Below the pieces are notes generated by a model. The model was not told the DNA's origin, ran no database searches, and saw only the letters and a program-made list of their open reading frames with translations. Of a DNA stretch of 64,000 nt, positions 1-7,713 are shown in pieces. The translations under genes and the position numbers were made by a program. The stretch is from positions 682,001 through 746,000 of the forward strand of contig NZ_JAFCLP010000002.1 in NCBI RefSeq assembly GCF_018129405.1. The letters are read 5' to 3'. Each line of letters opens with the position of its first letter. Position 1 is the first letter of the stretch. This stretch comes from Bradyrhizobium iriomotense (lineage in GTDB: Bacteria > Pseudomonadota > Alphaproteobacteria > Rhizobiales > Xanthobacteraceae).

Positions 1-1
1 C

Positions 2-634
2 GGCTTCATCTTCGGCGTGGGACCGGCGACCCAGGAGCGCCTCGTGCAGCGCGGCTTCCGCATCATCGCCGACCTGCAGAAGGCCGACGAGATCGAGATG
101 ATGCGGCAGTTTCCGAGCGACGGCCGCAGGCTGTGGCGGCTCGCCCGCGGCATCGACGACCGCCGCGTCGAGCCCGACCGCGGCGCCAAGACCATTTCCA
201 GCGAGACCACCTTCGAGACCGACATCCGCGATTTCGCGACACTGGAGAAGATCCTGTGGCGGCTCTGCGAGAAGACGTCGTCACGGCTGAAGAGCAGCGA
301 GCTCGCCGGCTCGACCGTGACGCTGAAGCTGAAGACCGCCGACTTCCGCCAGCGCACCCGCTCGCAATCGATCGCCGCGCCGACGCAGCTTGCCGCAAAG
401 ATCTTCTCGATCTGCCGCGAGATTCTGGCGAAAGAAATCGACGGCACCGCCTTCCGCCTGATGGGCGCCGGCGTCAGCGCGCTGCGCGAGGGATCGGCGA
501 GCGACGACACCGACATGCTCGACCGCCGCGCTGCGCATGCCGAACGTGCCGTTGACAGCCTGCGCAAGAAGTTCGGCAGCGCCGCGGTGATCCGCGGCAT
601 TGCCTATGACGGGCCGGAGAAGGCGCAGGAGTGA
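2..634 (+). CDS. dinB: DNA polymerase IV (Y-family), C-terminal part
   Basis: The reading frame is open from the first base, so the 5' part lies outside the window. The visible 210 residues begin GFIFGVGPATQERL, the helix-hairpin-helix of the thumb in DinB-type translesion polymerases, followed by the little-finger domain (about residues 75-190) that grips DNA. The palm with the catalytic carboxylates is not in the window. The enzyme copies past DNA lesions at low fidelity. The GTG at 17 is internal, not a start. Confidence 0.93.
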   Translation, partial: GFIFGVGPATQERLVQRGFRIIADLQKADEIEMMRQFPSDGRRLWRLARGIDDRRVEPDRGAKTISSETTFETDIRDFATLEKILWRLCEKTSSRLKSSELAGSTVTLKLKTADFRQRTRSQSIAAPTQLAAKIFSICREILAKEIDGTAFRLMGAGVSALREGSASDDTDMLDRRAAHAERAVDSLRKKFGSAAVIRGIAYDGPEKAQE

Positions 635-650
635 TCGGGTCCCGCCCTAC

Positions 651-806
651 TCAATCGCGTTCGAAGATCCGTGCACCCGGATAGGCGCGCCTGGCATACT
701 GAACGACCAACTGCCGATCCTGAGTTTCCAGGAACGGAGTTCGGATCTGACAGGACCCGACGATGAGGTGCCACAGGCCGTTGAGCTTTCGAATGACGAC
801 GTTCAT
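651..806 (-). CDS. Small conserved-looking hypothetical protein, 51 aa
   Basis: This short frame reads leftward between dinB and the ACT-domain gene, converging on dinB. It has an ATG at 806 preceded by GAGGAAG at a good distance and ends at a TGA. The protein begins MNVVIRKLNGLWHLIV and ends GARIFERD. It is compact, mixed beta/alpha in appearance, with basic and aromatic residues and no signal peptide. I do not recognise the family with certainty; it resembles the short DUF2188-like proteins common in rhizobia. The ribosome-binding site and normal composition support it; its small size leaves doubt. Confidence 0.45.
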   Translation of the reverse strand: MNVVIRKLNGLWHLIVGSCQIRTPFLETQDRQLVVQYARRAYPGARIFERD

Positions 807-960
807 TTGAGCTTCCTCGCAGTGACCCGAGTGGACTCAAATTGTAAGAATCTCCCGCCGTCGCTCAATTGTACCAGCGTAAGATCGGCGTATGAGAAGG
901 ATTGGAAGGAATATACAAAGGTATGTTGGTTGTGCCTTCGACAGCCGCTGGGTTGGCCCC

Positions 961-1368
961 GTGACAGGCGAACGCGATCTCGACGTGCTGCTGAGGAACA
1001 TGAAGCCGGAGATGGTAGACGGCATCTTCGTGTTTTGCACGCTTGCGCCGAGCGCGAGCATTCCAGCCACCATCAGCCCGATCCTGACGTTCCGCGAACG
1101 CGAAGGAACAACGCTGGTGATGCTGCACGAGGAGGCCGAGGCGTCAGGCTTACGCTACGCGTTTGCCTCGCGCTTGATCACCTTGACGGTCCACTCCGCG
1201 CTCGATGCGGTGGGCTTTCTGGCGGCCATCACGGCGCGTCTGGCCGAAGCCGGCATCAGCGTGAACGCGGTTTCGGCGTTTCACCACGACCATCTCTTCG
1301 TGCCTGTCGACCAGGCCGACGAGGCGATGGCCGTTCTAAAGGAGATGTCTGGCGCGAGGCACTTGTAG
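961..1368 (+). CDS. ACT domain-containing protein (COG3602 type)
   Basis: The 135-residue protein opens with TGERDLDVLLRNMKPEM and carries FVFCTL, the N-terminal signature of a small family of paired ACT-domain proteins. The second half (LTVHSALDAVGFLAAITARL) is an ACT fold likely to bind an amino acid or similar ligand. No catalytic domain is attached. The GTG at 961 is chosen because the family begins here; an in-frame ATG at 892 would add 23 residues unlike the family. No good ribosome-binding site is seen before either start. The TAG stop lies in a palindromic repeat. Confidence 0.78.
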   Translation: MTGERDLDVLLRNMKPEMVDGIFVFCTLAPSASIPATISPILTFREREGTTLVMLHEEAEASGLRYAFASRLITLTVHSALDAVGFLAAITARLAEAGISVNAVSAFHHDHLFVPVDQADEAMAVLKEMSGARHL

Positions 1369-1400
1369 CCCGGACGAAGCGGAGCGCAATCCGGGCTACG
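1365..1400. repeat. Short palindromic repeat, GTAGCCCGG family
   Basis: GTAGCCCGGA and TCCGGGCTAC form the two arms of an imperfect inverted repeat around GAAGCGGAGCGCAA. The same arms recur at 35124-35210. The element lies between two convergent genes, overlaps the stop codon of the ACT-domain gene and may act as a bidirectional terminator. Confidence 0.75.
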
Positions 1401-1404
1401 GCAT

Positions 1405-1803
1405 TCACGAACACAGCGGAAGCAGCTTGTCGCGGGTCAGAGGGGCGAGCTTGACGGCTCCTGGCGAGGACGGATCGAGCCAGAGGATCTCCTCGATCTC
1501 GGCTCCCGGAGCGACCGGGTGCGCAATGACGATGCGGAAAATCTCCGCATCGACCTCCCGGCCCGGCTCATTCGCGGCAGGCGCCGTGTAGCGTCCAACG
1601 TAGCTCATCTCATCCGGATTGATATCGATGCCGAGTTCCTCCGACAGTTCGCGCCTCAGCGCGACTTGCGGATGCTCGCCGGCCTCGATCTTTCCGCCGG
1701 GTTGCATGAAGCTTTCGGTGGCCCGCTTCCTGACCAGCAAGACACGCCCATCGCTCCGGCTCATCAATGCAGCCGCTATCCGAATGGCATTTTGAGACGT
1801 CAT
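1405..1803 (-). CDS. NUDIX hydrolase
   Basis: The 132-residue protein carries a complete Nudix box at about residues 37-59 (GKIEAGE, then RRELSEELGI), giving the acidic residues that bind magnesium and cleave nucleoside-diphosphate-linked substrates. The exact substrate cannot be read. The ATG at 1803 is preferred over an upstream in-frame GTG because GAGG lies about 10 bases before it. It lies a few bases downstream of the RidA gene in the same direction, so the two are probably co-transcribed and may share a metabolite-sanitising role. Confidence 0.9.
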   Translation of the reverse strand: MTSQNAIRIAAALMSRSDGRVLLVRKRATESFMQPGGKIEAGEHPQVALRRELSEELGIDINPDEMSYVGRYTAPAANEPGREVDAEIFRIVIAHPVAPGAEIEEILWLDPSSPGAVKLAPLTRDKLLPLCS

Positions 1804-1815
1804 TCCGTCCACACC

Positions 1816-2217
1816 TCAATCCGCAACCGCCACCGCCTCGATCTCGATCAGCCATTCCGGCGCAGCGAGCGCGGAGACGCCGACCAGCGTCGAGGCCGGC
1901 GGCTCCATGCCCTCGAAGAAGGCCGAGCGCGCTTTGCCGATGATGGGGCGCAGCTCCGGCTTGTAGTTCACGACGAAGGTCGTGATCTTGACGATGTTCG
2001 CATAACTCGCGCCGGCTGCCTTCAGCGCCAGCCCGAGATTCTGCATCACCTGCGTCGTCTGCGCGGCGATATCGCCCTCGCCGACGATCCGCCCCTCTTC
2101 GTCGGTCGAGACCTGCCCGGAAATGTAGATCGTCCGCGCGCCGGTGGCCGTGACGACGTGGGAATAGGCGGGATTGTGATGCAGGCCGCTGGGACGGAGA
2201 TGGTCGAGCTTGGGCAT
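1816..2217 (-). CDS. RidA family protein (reactive enamine/imine deaminase-like)
   Basis: A 133-residue YjgF/YER057c/UK114 family protein with the typical ISGQVSTDEEG and IVKITTFVVNY segments and a C-terminal IEIEAVAV strand. RidA proteins form trimers and hydrolyse reactive enamines and imines released by PLP enzymes; other members have different substrates. The usual catalytic arginine before the last strand is not evident here (the segment reads ASTLVGVSALA), so true deaminase activity is uncertain. The start MPKLDHLRP is supported by a GGGAG site; an upstream extension lacks family similarity. It is the first gene of a pair with the Nudix hydrolase. Confidence 0.88.
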   Translation of the reverse strand: MPKLDHLRPSGLHHNPAYSHVVTATGARTIYISGQVSTDEEGRIVGEGDIAAQTTQVMQNLGLALKAAGASYANIVKITTFVVNYKPELRPIIGKARSAFFEGMEPPASTLVGVSALAAPEWLIEIEAVAVAD

Positions 2218-2303
2218 GGGCTGGCTCCCGGAGTTTGTGGTTGGGAGGCAGCGTAGCTGGAGAGTGTGACGAGAGCTAGATGCAACGCGCAACACTGATG
2301 CCC

Positions 2304-2426
2304 CGTCATTGCGAGGAGCTCTTGCGACGAAGCAATCCAGACTGCTTCCGCGGAGGGATTCTGGATTGCTTCGCTGAGCCTGTCATCGGGCCGCGCTTCG
2401 CGCGGACCCGGTGGCTCGCAATGACG
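2304..2426. repeat. Palindromic intergenic repeat, CGTCATTGCGAG family
   Basis: The element opens with CGTCATTGCGAG and closes with CTCGCAATGACG. Inner arms GAAGCAATCCAG and TGGATTGCTTCG flank a GC-rich centre, and an extra segment (GGGCCGCGCTTCGCGCG) lies in the right arm. A shorter copy is at 32550-32629. Such elements are abundant in Bradyrhizobium intergenic DNA. Confidence 0.85.
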
Positions 2427-2435
2427 GAGAAGCCC

Positions 2436-3281
2436 TCAATTACAGGGCTTGCTGTCCTTGACGTCGAACTTGCCCATCGCGCCGGAGATGACGAAATCGT
2501 TGTAGTCGAGCACGAGCTGGCGCGAGACGCCGTTCTCGTAGAGCTCGAACGCCATCGCGTAGACCGGGGTCTGCTCGCCCTCTTTCTGTTGGGCCTCGCG
2601 ATCGAAATAGCTGACGGTGACCGGCCAGCGCTTCAGCGACTTCATGTGCTCGTCGGACGTCGACGGATCGGACGAGGTGGCGCGGTCGGCGGCGACCGGC
2701 TGGCCGATCACGGTCAGCGTGTTGTAGACCTTCTGGCCATCGTCGGAGCCGTCATAGACGGAAAGCTCGAGCAGCGACTTGCCGTCCTTGGCGGCGGCGA
2801 TGATGCGCTGGATTTGCTCGGTCGGAAATACGATCTTGCCGTCGAGCGTAAAGCTCTTCGGCGCCGGCAGCTTCAGCTTGACGTTGATGTGGTCGCCGTC
2901 GCGTTCGGCCGAGCCGTCGACCCGGCCGGCATCGGCTTCGTTCATCCGCGTCTCGATCTTGAAGCGGTAGCTTTTTCCCGCGGCGTCCTCCCAGGAATTG
3001 GAGCGGAGGTCACTGAGCGTGACCTTGCCCTCGCCGCTGTCGAGCTCGGAGACCTGGCGGAATTCGGAGGTGTAGCCCTCGCAGGCGCTGCCGGTGAAAT
3101 TGTAGAGGATGCGGCCCCGCGCGCTGTTGACCGAATTGGACCGCGATTTGACGAGGCGCAGATCATAGAGCGCCTGGTGCGCGAGGAACGGACCGTTGGC
3201 GGCGAGCGCCCCGCCTCCGGGACCGAAAGCGGCCGCCACAAGCGCCATCACACCGAGCGAAGTCCGGAAAAGGTGCACCAT
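2436..3281 (-). CDS. eipB: Cell-envelope integrity protein EipB (DUF1849)
   Basis: A 281-residue exported protein with a signal peptide (hydrophobic core LGVMALVAAAFG, cleavage near residue 28). The mature part contains LYDLRL, GRILYNF and CEGYTSEFRQ, as in the DUF1849/EipB family of alphaproteobacterial periplasmic beta-spiral proteins needed for envelope integrity. Two cysteines, in ACEGY and in the C-terminal KPCN, match the positions of the disulfide described for Brucella EipB. The ATG at 3281 follows CAGGA at a good distance; the 25-residue upstream extension is not needed. Confidence 0.88.
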   Translation of the reverse strand: MVHLFRTSLGVMALVAAAFGPGGGALAANGPFLAHQALYDLRLVKSRSNSVNSARGRILYNFTGSACEGYTSEFRQVSELDSGEGKVTLSDLRSNSWEDAAGKSYRFKIETRMNEADAGRVDGSAERDGDHINVKLKLPAPKSFTLDGKIVFPTEQIQRIIAAAKDGKSLLELSVYDGSDDGQKVYNTLTVIGQPVAADRATSSDPSTSDEHMKSLKRWPVTVSYFDREAQQKEGEQTPVYAMAFELYENGVSRQLVLDYNDFVISGAMGKFDVKDSKPCN

Positions 3282-3515
3282 GTCTGTTCCCTGAGGAAAG
3301 CGCAGATTCGACATTTTAATGACCGTTCCATTGCGTCGCAACTGAGGCCGTTTCACGTAAAGTTGGGGCCCCCGCTTTGAACCTGCTGCCCTGCCTCAAC
3401 AAAATGCAGCCCCCTCCGGTTGCTTGCATGTGGCGGCACGATGGGCGAAACAGGGCGCGCCCGGCCGCCTGCGGACGTGCCGGGGCTGAATGATTTTTGG
3501 ACAACGAGGTCGGAC

Positions 3516-3983
3516 ATGGCGGGCACGGTCGAGCAGAAACTGGCGGAACAGGGCATCAAACTGCACGAGGCCCCCACCCCCGTCGCCAATTACGTCCCGT
3601 TCGTGCGGACCGGCAGCCTGCTGTTTGTTTCCGGCCAGGTCTGCTTCGACCCCGCCGGCAAGCTGATCGCCAAGGGCAAGCTCGGCGCCGGCGTCTCGAT
3701 CGAGGACGGCGCGGCGGCCGCGCGCGGCTGCGCGGTCAACCTGCTGGCCCAGGTCAAGGCGGCCCTCGGCGACCTCGACAAGGTCGTGCGCGTGGTGCGC
3801 CTCGGCGGCTTCATCAACTCGGCCCCGGATTTCCTGGACGGGCCGAAGGTGCTCAACGGCGCCTCCGACCTGATGGTTGCCGCCTTCGGTGACAAGGGCC
3901 GCCACGCCCGCACCACCGTCGGCGTCGCCTCGCTGCCCGCGGACGCGGCGGTCGAGGTCGAAGGCGTGTTCGAGGTCGCCTGA
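3516..3983 (+). CDS. RidA family protein
   Basis: A 155-residue protein of the longer YjgF subgroup, with FVSGQVCFDPAG, a conserved middle (VVRLGGFINSAPDF) and the GRHARTTVGVASLP segment carrying the family arginine. It probably acts on a reactive nitrogen or carbonyl metabolite. The start MAGTVEQKL is chosen because CGAGGTCGG precedes it; the frame is open 32 codons further upstream without similarity. The glycerophosphodiesterase gene starts 5 bases after its stop, so the two form an operon. Confidence 0.88.
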   Translation: MAGTVEQKLAEQGIKLHEAPTPVANYVPFVRTGSLLFVSGQVCFDPAGKLIAKGKLGAGVSIEDGAAAARGCAVNLLAQVKAALGDLDKVVRVVRLGGFINSAPDFLDGPKVLNGASDLMVAAFGDKGRHARTTVGVASLPADAAVEVEGVFEVA

Positions 3984-3988
3984 CGCGC

Positions 3989-4735
3989 ATGCGCGCTCCT
4001 GATTGGCTGACAGCCCGGCCGGTCGCCCATCGCGGCCTGCACGACATTTCGCGCGGCATCGTCGAGAACATGCCAAGCGCGGTGCAGGCTGCGATCGCCG
4101 GCAATTTCTCGATCGAGGTCGATATCCAGCTCTCGTCCGACGGCGAGGCCATGGTGCATCACGACCATGCGCTCGGCCGCCTCACCGAGGCCAGCGGCGA
4201 CGTGATCGGGAAGACCGCGGCCGAGCTGAAGGCCGTCAAATTCAAGGACACCGACGAGCGGATGATGTCGCTCTCCGACCTCTGCGCCATGGTCGCCGGC
4301 CGCGTGCCCCTCGTGATCGAGGTGAAGAGCCGTTTTGGCGGCGACCGCAAGCTGGTGAGGCGCATGGCCGAGGTGCTGGCGTCCTATCAGGGCCCTGCGG
4401 TCGGCATGTCCTTCGATCCCGACCAGGTGTTGGCGCTGCGCGAGCTCTTGCCCTCCCGCCCGCGCGGCATCGTCGCGCAACGGAGCTATGAGGACGAGTA
4501 TTGGGCTTACCTGACGCAGGAGCAGCGCGACAGCATGCTGTACCTGCGCCACGGCTTCCAGACCCAGCCGCATTTCGTCGCCTTCAAGGTCGACCACCTC
4601 CCTGCCCCCGCCCCCTGGCTCGCCCGCAAATTGTTCGGCTGCGCCCTGCTCGGCTGGACCGTGCGCACGCCGGAGCAGCGGACACGGGTCGGGCAGTATG
4701 CCGATCAGATGATCTTTGAGGGGTTTGTGCCGTAG
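3989..4735 (+). CDS. Glycerophosphodiester phosphodiesterase family protein
   Basis: A 248-residue TIM-barrel enzyme of the GDPD family. It shows the HRG motif at residues 14-16, EVD at 43-45, HHD at 57-59 and IEVK further on, which supply the metal ligands and the catalytic histidines. Family enzymes split glycerophosphodiesters into glycerol 3-phosphate and an alcohol. No signal peptide is present, so it should act in the cytoplasm. It follows the RidA gene by 5 bases. Confidence 0.92.
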   Translation: MRAPDWLTARPVAHRGLHDISRGIVENMPSAVQAAIAGNFSIEVDIQLSSDGEAMVHHDHALGRLTEASGDVIGKTAAELKAVKFKDTDERMMSLSDLCAMVAGRVPLVIEVKSRFGGDRKLVRRMAEVLASYQGPAVGMSFDPDQVLALRELLPSRPRGIVAQRSYEDEYWAYLTQEQRDSMLYLRHGFQTQPHFVAFKVDHLPAPAPWLARKLFGCALLGWTVRTPEQRTRVGQYADQMIFEGFVP

Positions 4736-4743
4736 CCTCCGGC

Positions 4744-4864
4744 GTCGTCCTGGCGCAAGCCAGGACCCATTACCACCAGCGTCGGTTTGGCGAAGACAGG
4801 TGGTTGACAGCTCGACGCCACAACTCCTCCCTGGGGTAATGGGTCCTGGCTTTCGCCAGGACGA
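4744..4864. repeat. Palindromic intergenic repeat, CGTCCTGGC family
   Basis: The outer arms GTCCTGGCGCAAGCCAGGAC and GTCCTGGCTTTCGCCAGGAC are each small hairpins and also pair with each other. Between them ACCCATTACC faces GGTAATGGGT. It sits just after the glycerophosphodiesterase stop codon and could terminate that operon. Confidence 0.8.
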
Positions 4865-4953
4865 CTCGCGGATGGAGTTGCGCGCAATCGCAGGCGGCAT
4901 CATGTTCCCCCGCCCCCTTGAAGTCGCTGCTGCAATGCACGATCTTGGGCCCA

Positions 4954-6210
4954 ATGGCATCATCCGACATTACGCTCGAGGCTGTACCGTCCATTGGCGA
5001 AGTCTCGCCCGCGGATTGGGACGCCTGCGCCAGCCCCAGCAAGGCGATTAACGAAAAGGCTTGCAACGGGCATGGCGCGGGAACCTCATCCGCCTTTCCA
5101 GGCGATTCCCTCGGCCTCTCAAGACCCGCCTATAACCCGTTCGTCTCGCACGCCTTTCTCTGCGCGGTCGAGAAATCAGGTTCGGCGACGATCCGCACCG
5201 GCTGGGGCCCACGGCACCTGGTGGCCAAGCTCGACGGCCGCGTCGCCGGCGTCGTGCCCTGCTATTTGAAATCGCACAGCCAGGGCGAATACGTCTTCGA
5301 CCGGGGCTGGGCGGATGCCTATGAGCGCGCCGGCGGACGCTACTATCCGAAGCTTCAGGTCTCCGTTCCCTTCACCCCCGCAACGGGACCGCGGCTGCTG
5401 GTCCGCGACGGCGTCGACCGCGAGCAGATCAGGGAGGCGCTGGCGAGCGGGCTGGTGGCGCTCTGCGGCGTCAGCAAGGCCTCGTCCGTGCACGTCACCT
5501 TCGCGCGCGAGGACGAATGGAAGCTGCTCGCCGAGCACGGCTTCCTCCAGCGCACCGACCAGCAGTTCCACTGGCACAACCAGGGTTTTGCGAGTTTCGA
5601 CGACTTCCTGGCAACGCTGAACTCGCGCCACCGCAAGTCGATCAAGCGCGAGCGGCGCGATGCGCTCGCGGCCGGCATCACGATCCACTGGCTCACCGGC
5701 AAAGACATCACCGAGGATGCCTGGGACGCCTTCTTCGCATTCTACATGGAGACCGGTTCGCGCAAATGGGGCCGGCCGTATCTCACACGCGAGTTCTTCT
5801 CTCTGATCGGCGAGACCATGAGCCAGGACGTGCTGCTGGTGATGGCGCGCCGCAACGGCCGCTGGATCGCGGGCGCGATCAACTTCATCGGCTCGGACAC
5901 GCTGTTCGGCCGCAACTGGGGCGCGGTCGAGCATCATCCCTTCCTGCATTTCGAGGTCTGCTACTATCAGGCGATCGATTTCGCGATCAAGCATGGCCTC
6001 ACCCATGTCGAGGCTGGTGCGCAGGGCGAGCACAAGATTGCGCGCGGCTACCTGCCGCGCACGACGCATTCAGCCCACTTCATCGCCGATCCCGGCCTGC
6101 GCCGCGCCATCGACGATTACCTCAAGCGCGAGCGCGCCTATGTCGCCGACGCCGGCCGCGAGCTGGCCGAACTCGGCCCGTTCCGAAAAGGCGCCGACGA
6201 GGCGCCTTGA
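4954..6210 (+). CDS. GNAT-like N-acyltransferase (COG3146/DUF482 type)
   Basis: A 418-residue protein matching the predicted N-acyltransferase family COG3146. It has an N-terminal YNPFVSHAFL segment, RHRKSIKRER in the middle, and the double GNAT-like C-terminal region (HFEVCYYQAIDFAI, EAGAQGEHKIARGY) typical of FemAB-like folds. The acyl donor and acceptor are not known. The frame extends upstream to a TTG, but the ATG at 4954 (MASSDITLEAV) fits the family start; the ribosome-binding site is weak. A HIT-family gene follows 66 bases downstream. Confidence 0.85.
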   Translation: MASSDITLEAVPSIGEVSPADWDACASPSKAINEKACNGHGAGTSSAFPGDSLGLSRPAYNPFVSHAFLCAVEKSGSATIRTGWGPRHLVAKLDGRVAGVVPCYLKSHSQGEYVFDRGWADAYERAGGRYYPKLQVSVPFTPATGPRLLVRDGVDREQIREALASGLVALCGVSKASSVHVTFAREDEWKLLAEHGFLQRTDQQFHWHNQGFASFDDFLATLNSRHRKSIKRERRDALAAGITIHWLTGKDITEDAWDAFFAFYMETGSRKWGRPYLTREFFSLIGETMSQDVLLVMARRNGRWIAGAINFIGSDTLFGRNWGAVEHHPFLHFEVCYYQAIDFAIKHGLTHVEAGAQGEHKIARGYLPRTTHSAHFIADPGLRRAIDDYLKRERAYVADAGRELAELGPFRKGADEAP

Positions 6211-6276
6211 CGGCCCGCCGCGGCTGGTGACAGTAAGCGCAAAATTCTAAGCGCAAATTTCTTGGGAGCCGCCACC

Positions 6277-6702
6277 ATGACCGCCTACGACACCAACAAC
6301 ATCTTTGCAAAGATCCTGCGCGGCGAGCTGCCCTGCAACAAGGTGTACGAGGACGAGCACGTCGTCGCCTTCCTCGACATCATGCCGCGCGTGCCCGGCC
6401 ACACGCTGGTGATCCCGAAGGCCCCTGCCCGCAACATCCTCGACATCAAGCCCGACGACTACGCCCATGTCGCGCGCGGCGCGCACAAGATCGCAACGGC
6501 CGCGATGAAGGCGTTCAACGCCGACGGCATCACCGTGCAGCAGTTCAACGAGCCCGCCGGCGGTCAGGTCGTGTTCCATCTGCACATGCACGTGATGCCG
6601 CGCCACGACGGCGTCGCCATGCTGCCGCCGGCGAGCCGCAAGGAAGACGCCAAGGTGCTGGAAGAGCACGCGACCAAGCTGATCGCGGCGTTGAAGAGCT
6701 GA
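6277..6702 (+). CDS. HIT family protein (histidine triad nucleotide hydrolase)
   Basis: A 141-residue HIT protein. The triad HLHMHVM is at residues 101-107 and the N-terminal CNKVYEDE and FLDIMPRVPGHTLVIPK segments are classic. It hydrolyses nucleotide phosphoramidate or related substrates; the physiological substrate is unknown. The ATG at 6277 follows TTGGGAG and is preferred over an ATG five codons upstream. Confidence 0.95.
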   Translation: MTAYDTNNIFAKILRGELPCNKVYEDEHVVAFLDIMPRVPGHTLVIPKAPARNILDIKPDDYAHVARGAHKIATAAMKAFNADGITVQQFNEPAGGQVVFHLHMHVMPRHDGVAMLPPASRKEDAKVLEEHATKLIAALKS

Positions 6703-6703
6703 T

Positions 6704-6831
6704 CGTCATTCCGGGGCGACGCGAAGCGTCGAGCTATGGTGCGCAATTGCGCACCTGAGAATCCATTTCACCACCGTCTCTGCCGTCCGATGGATTCCGG
6801 GGTCGTGCCTACGGCACGCCCCGGAATGACG
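6704..6831. repeat. Palindromic intergenic repeat, CGTCATTCCGGGG family
   Basis: The element opens CGTCATTCCGGGGCG and closes CGCCCCGGAATGACG, with an inner GTGCGCAATTGCGCAC palindrome and a degenerate pair GGAATCC/GATTCCG. It fills the space between the convergent HIT and TrmO genes. Confidence 0.85.
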
Positions 6832-6838
6832 GAGAAAG

Positions 6839-7330
6839 TCACTCCGTCTCGAAATCGCCCTTCTGCGGCTCGGCCAGCGGCGTGAACTCGCAGCGATCGG
6901 GCTTGATGTCGATCAGCGGCGTGTTGTCGATGCAGTCGAGGCCGCGCACCAGAATGGCATTGCCCTCGATCCCGACCAGCTTGACGATCGAGGTCCCGAT
7001 CGGATTGGGCCGCACCGGCGAGCGCAGCGAAAACGTGCCGCGGGTCTTCTCGTTGTTCTTCGGGCTCTGCAGGACGATGTCGCGGCGCGATCGGTCGAGC
7101 CAGTAGAGCACCTCGAGATTGCTGTAGAAATCGACGCCCTTGATGGCCGGCACGAACGGCTCGAAGATCTCGAGGCGGCAGATCGGACCGTCCTGACGCC
7201 CCTGCCGCGGCGTCTCCAGCCGCGAGGTCCAGGGCGTGCGGATGCGGCCGATGAAGACGAGACCGGCGTCCTCGGTCGATGGCAGCTCGATGGCGACCTC
7301 GCCCTCGCGGAGCTCGTTTTCGCGAACCAT
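6839..7330 (-). CDS. trmO: tRNA (N6-threonylcarbamoyladenosine-37-N6)-methyltransferase TrmO
   Basis: A 163-residue protein of the TsaA/TrmO family. It carries the signature TRGTFSLRSPVRPNPIG, which forms the SAM-binding beta-barrel pocket, followed by LVGIEGNAILVRGLDCIDNTPLIDIKP. TrmO methylates the t6A base next to the anticodon of some ANN-decoding tRNAs. The ATG at 7330 is preceded by AGGAACAGGA. Confidence 0.9.
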   Translation of the reverse strand: MVRENELREGEVAIELPSTEDAGLVFIGRIRTPWTSRLETPRQGRQDGPICRLEIFEPFVPAIKGVDFYSNLEVLYWLDRSRRDIVLQSPKNNEKTRGTFSLRSPVRPNPIGTSIVKLVGIEGNAILVRGLDCIDNTPLIDIKPDRCEFTPLAEPQKGDFETE

Positions 7331-7362
7331 ATGTCCTGTTCCTTAAGCTTGTCGGACGCGTT

Positions 7363-7713
7363 TTAGCCCAACCACCACTTGCCGGCCAGCATGAAGACTT
7401 CGCCGGTGACGACGCCGGCGAAGATTGAGCGGCGGGTCAGCAGGAACACGACAAGGCCGGCAGCGACCGCGCCATAGCGCAGGACATCAGGCACGCTGGC
7501 CAGCGCGCCCGGCGGCTCGACCACGATCTGGGCGATGACCCCGGCCAGGATCGCGGTCGCGACCGCCCTCACCCAGACCAGCAGCTCCGAGCCCTCGTCG
7601 ATGCCGCCGCCGAACCACAGGCCCAGCATGCGCCAGATCTGGTTGGGAACAACGCCGGCGATGAACAGTACGGCGAGCGCGTACCAGTCGCCGATCGCTT
7701 GCGCAAAACTCAT
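7363..7713 (-). CDS. azlD: AzlD domain-containing membrane protein
   Basis: A 116-residue protein with four predicted membrane segments of the AzlD family. AzlD partners with AzlC to export branched-chain amino acids or related compounds. Its ATG overlaps the TGA of azlC in an ATGA tetranucleotide at 7710-7713, which fixes the start. The same reading frame continues far upstream, but that part is only the shadow of azlC. Confidence 0.92.
   Translation of the reverse strand: MSFAQAIGDWYALAVLFIAGVVPNQIWRMLGLWFGGGIDEGSELLVWVRAVATAILAGVIAQIVVEPPGALASVPDVLRYGAVAAGLVVFLLTRRSIFAGVVTGEVFMLAGKWWLG

Noticed and set aside
3590-4963. 457-codon minus-strand frame over RidA and GDPD genes
   Set aside because: Spans two real genes on the other strand and has shadow composition.
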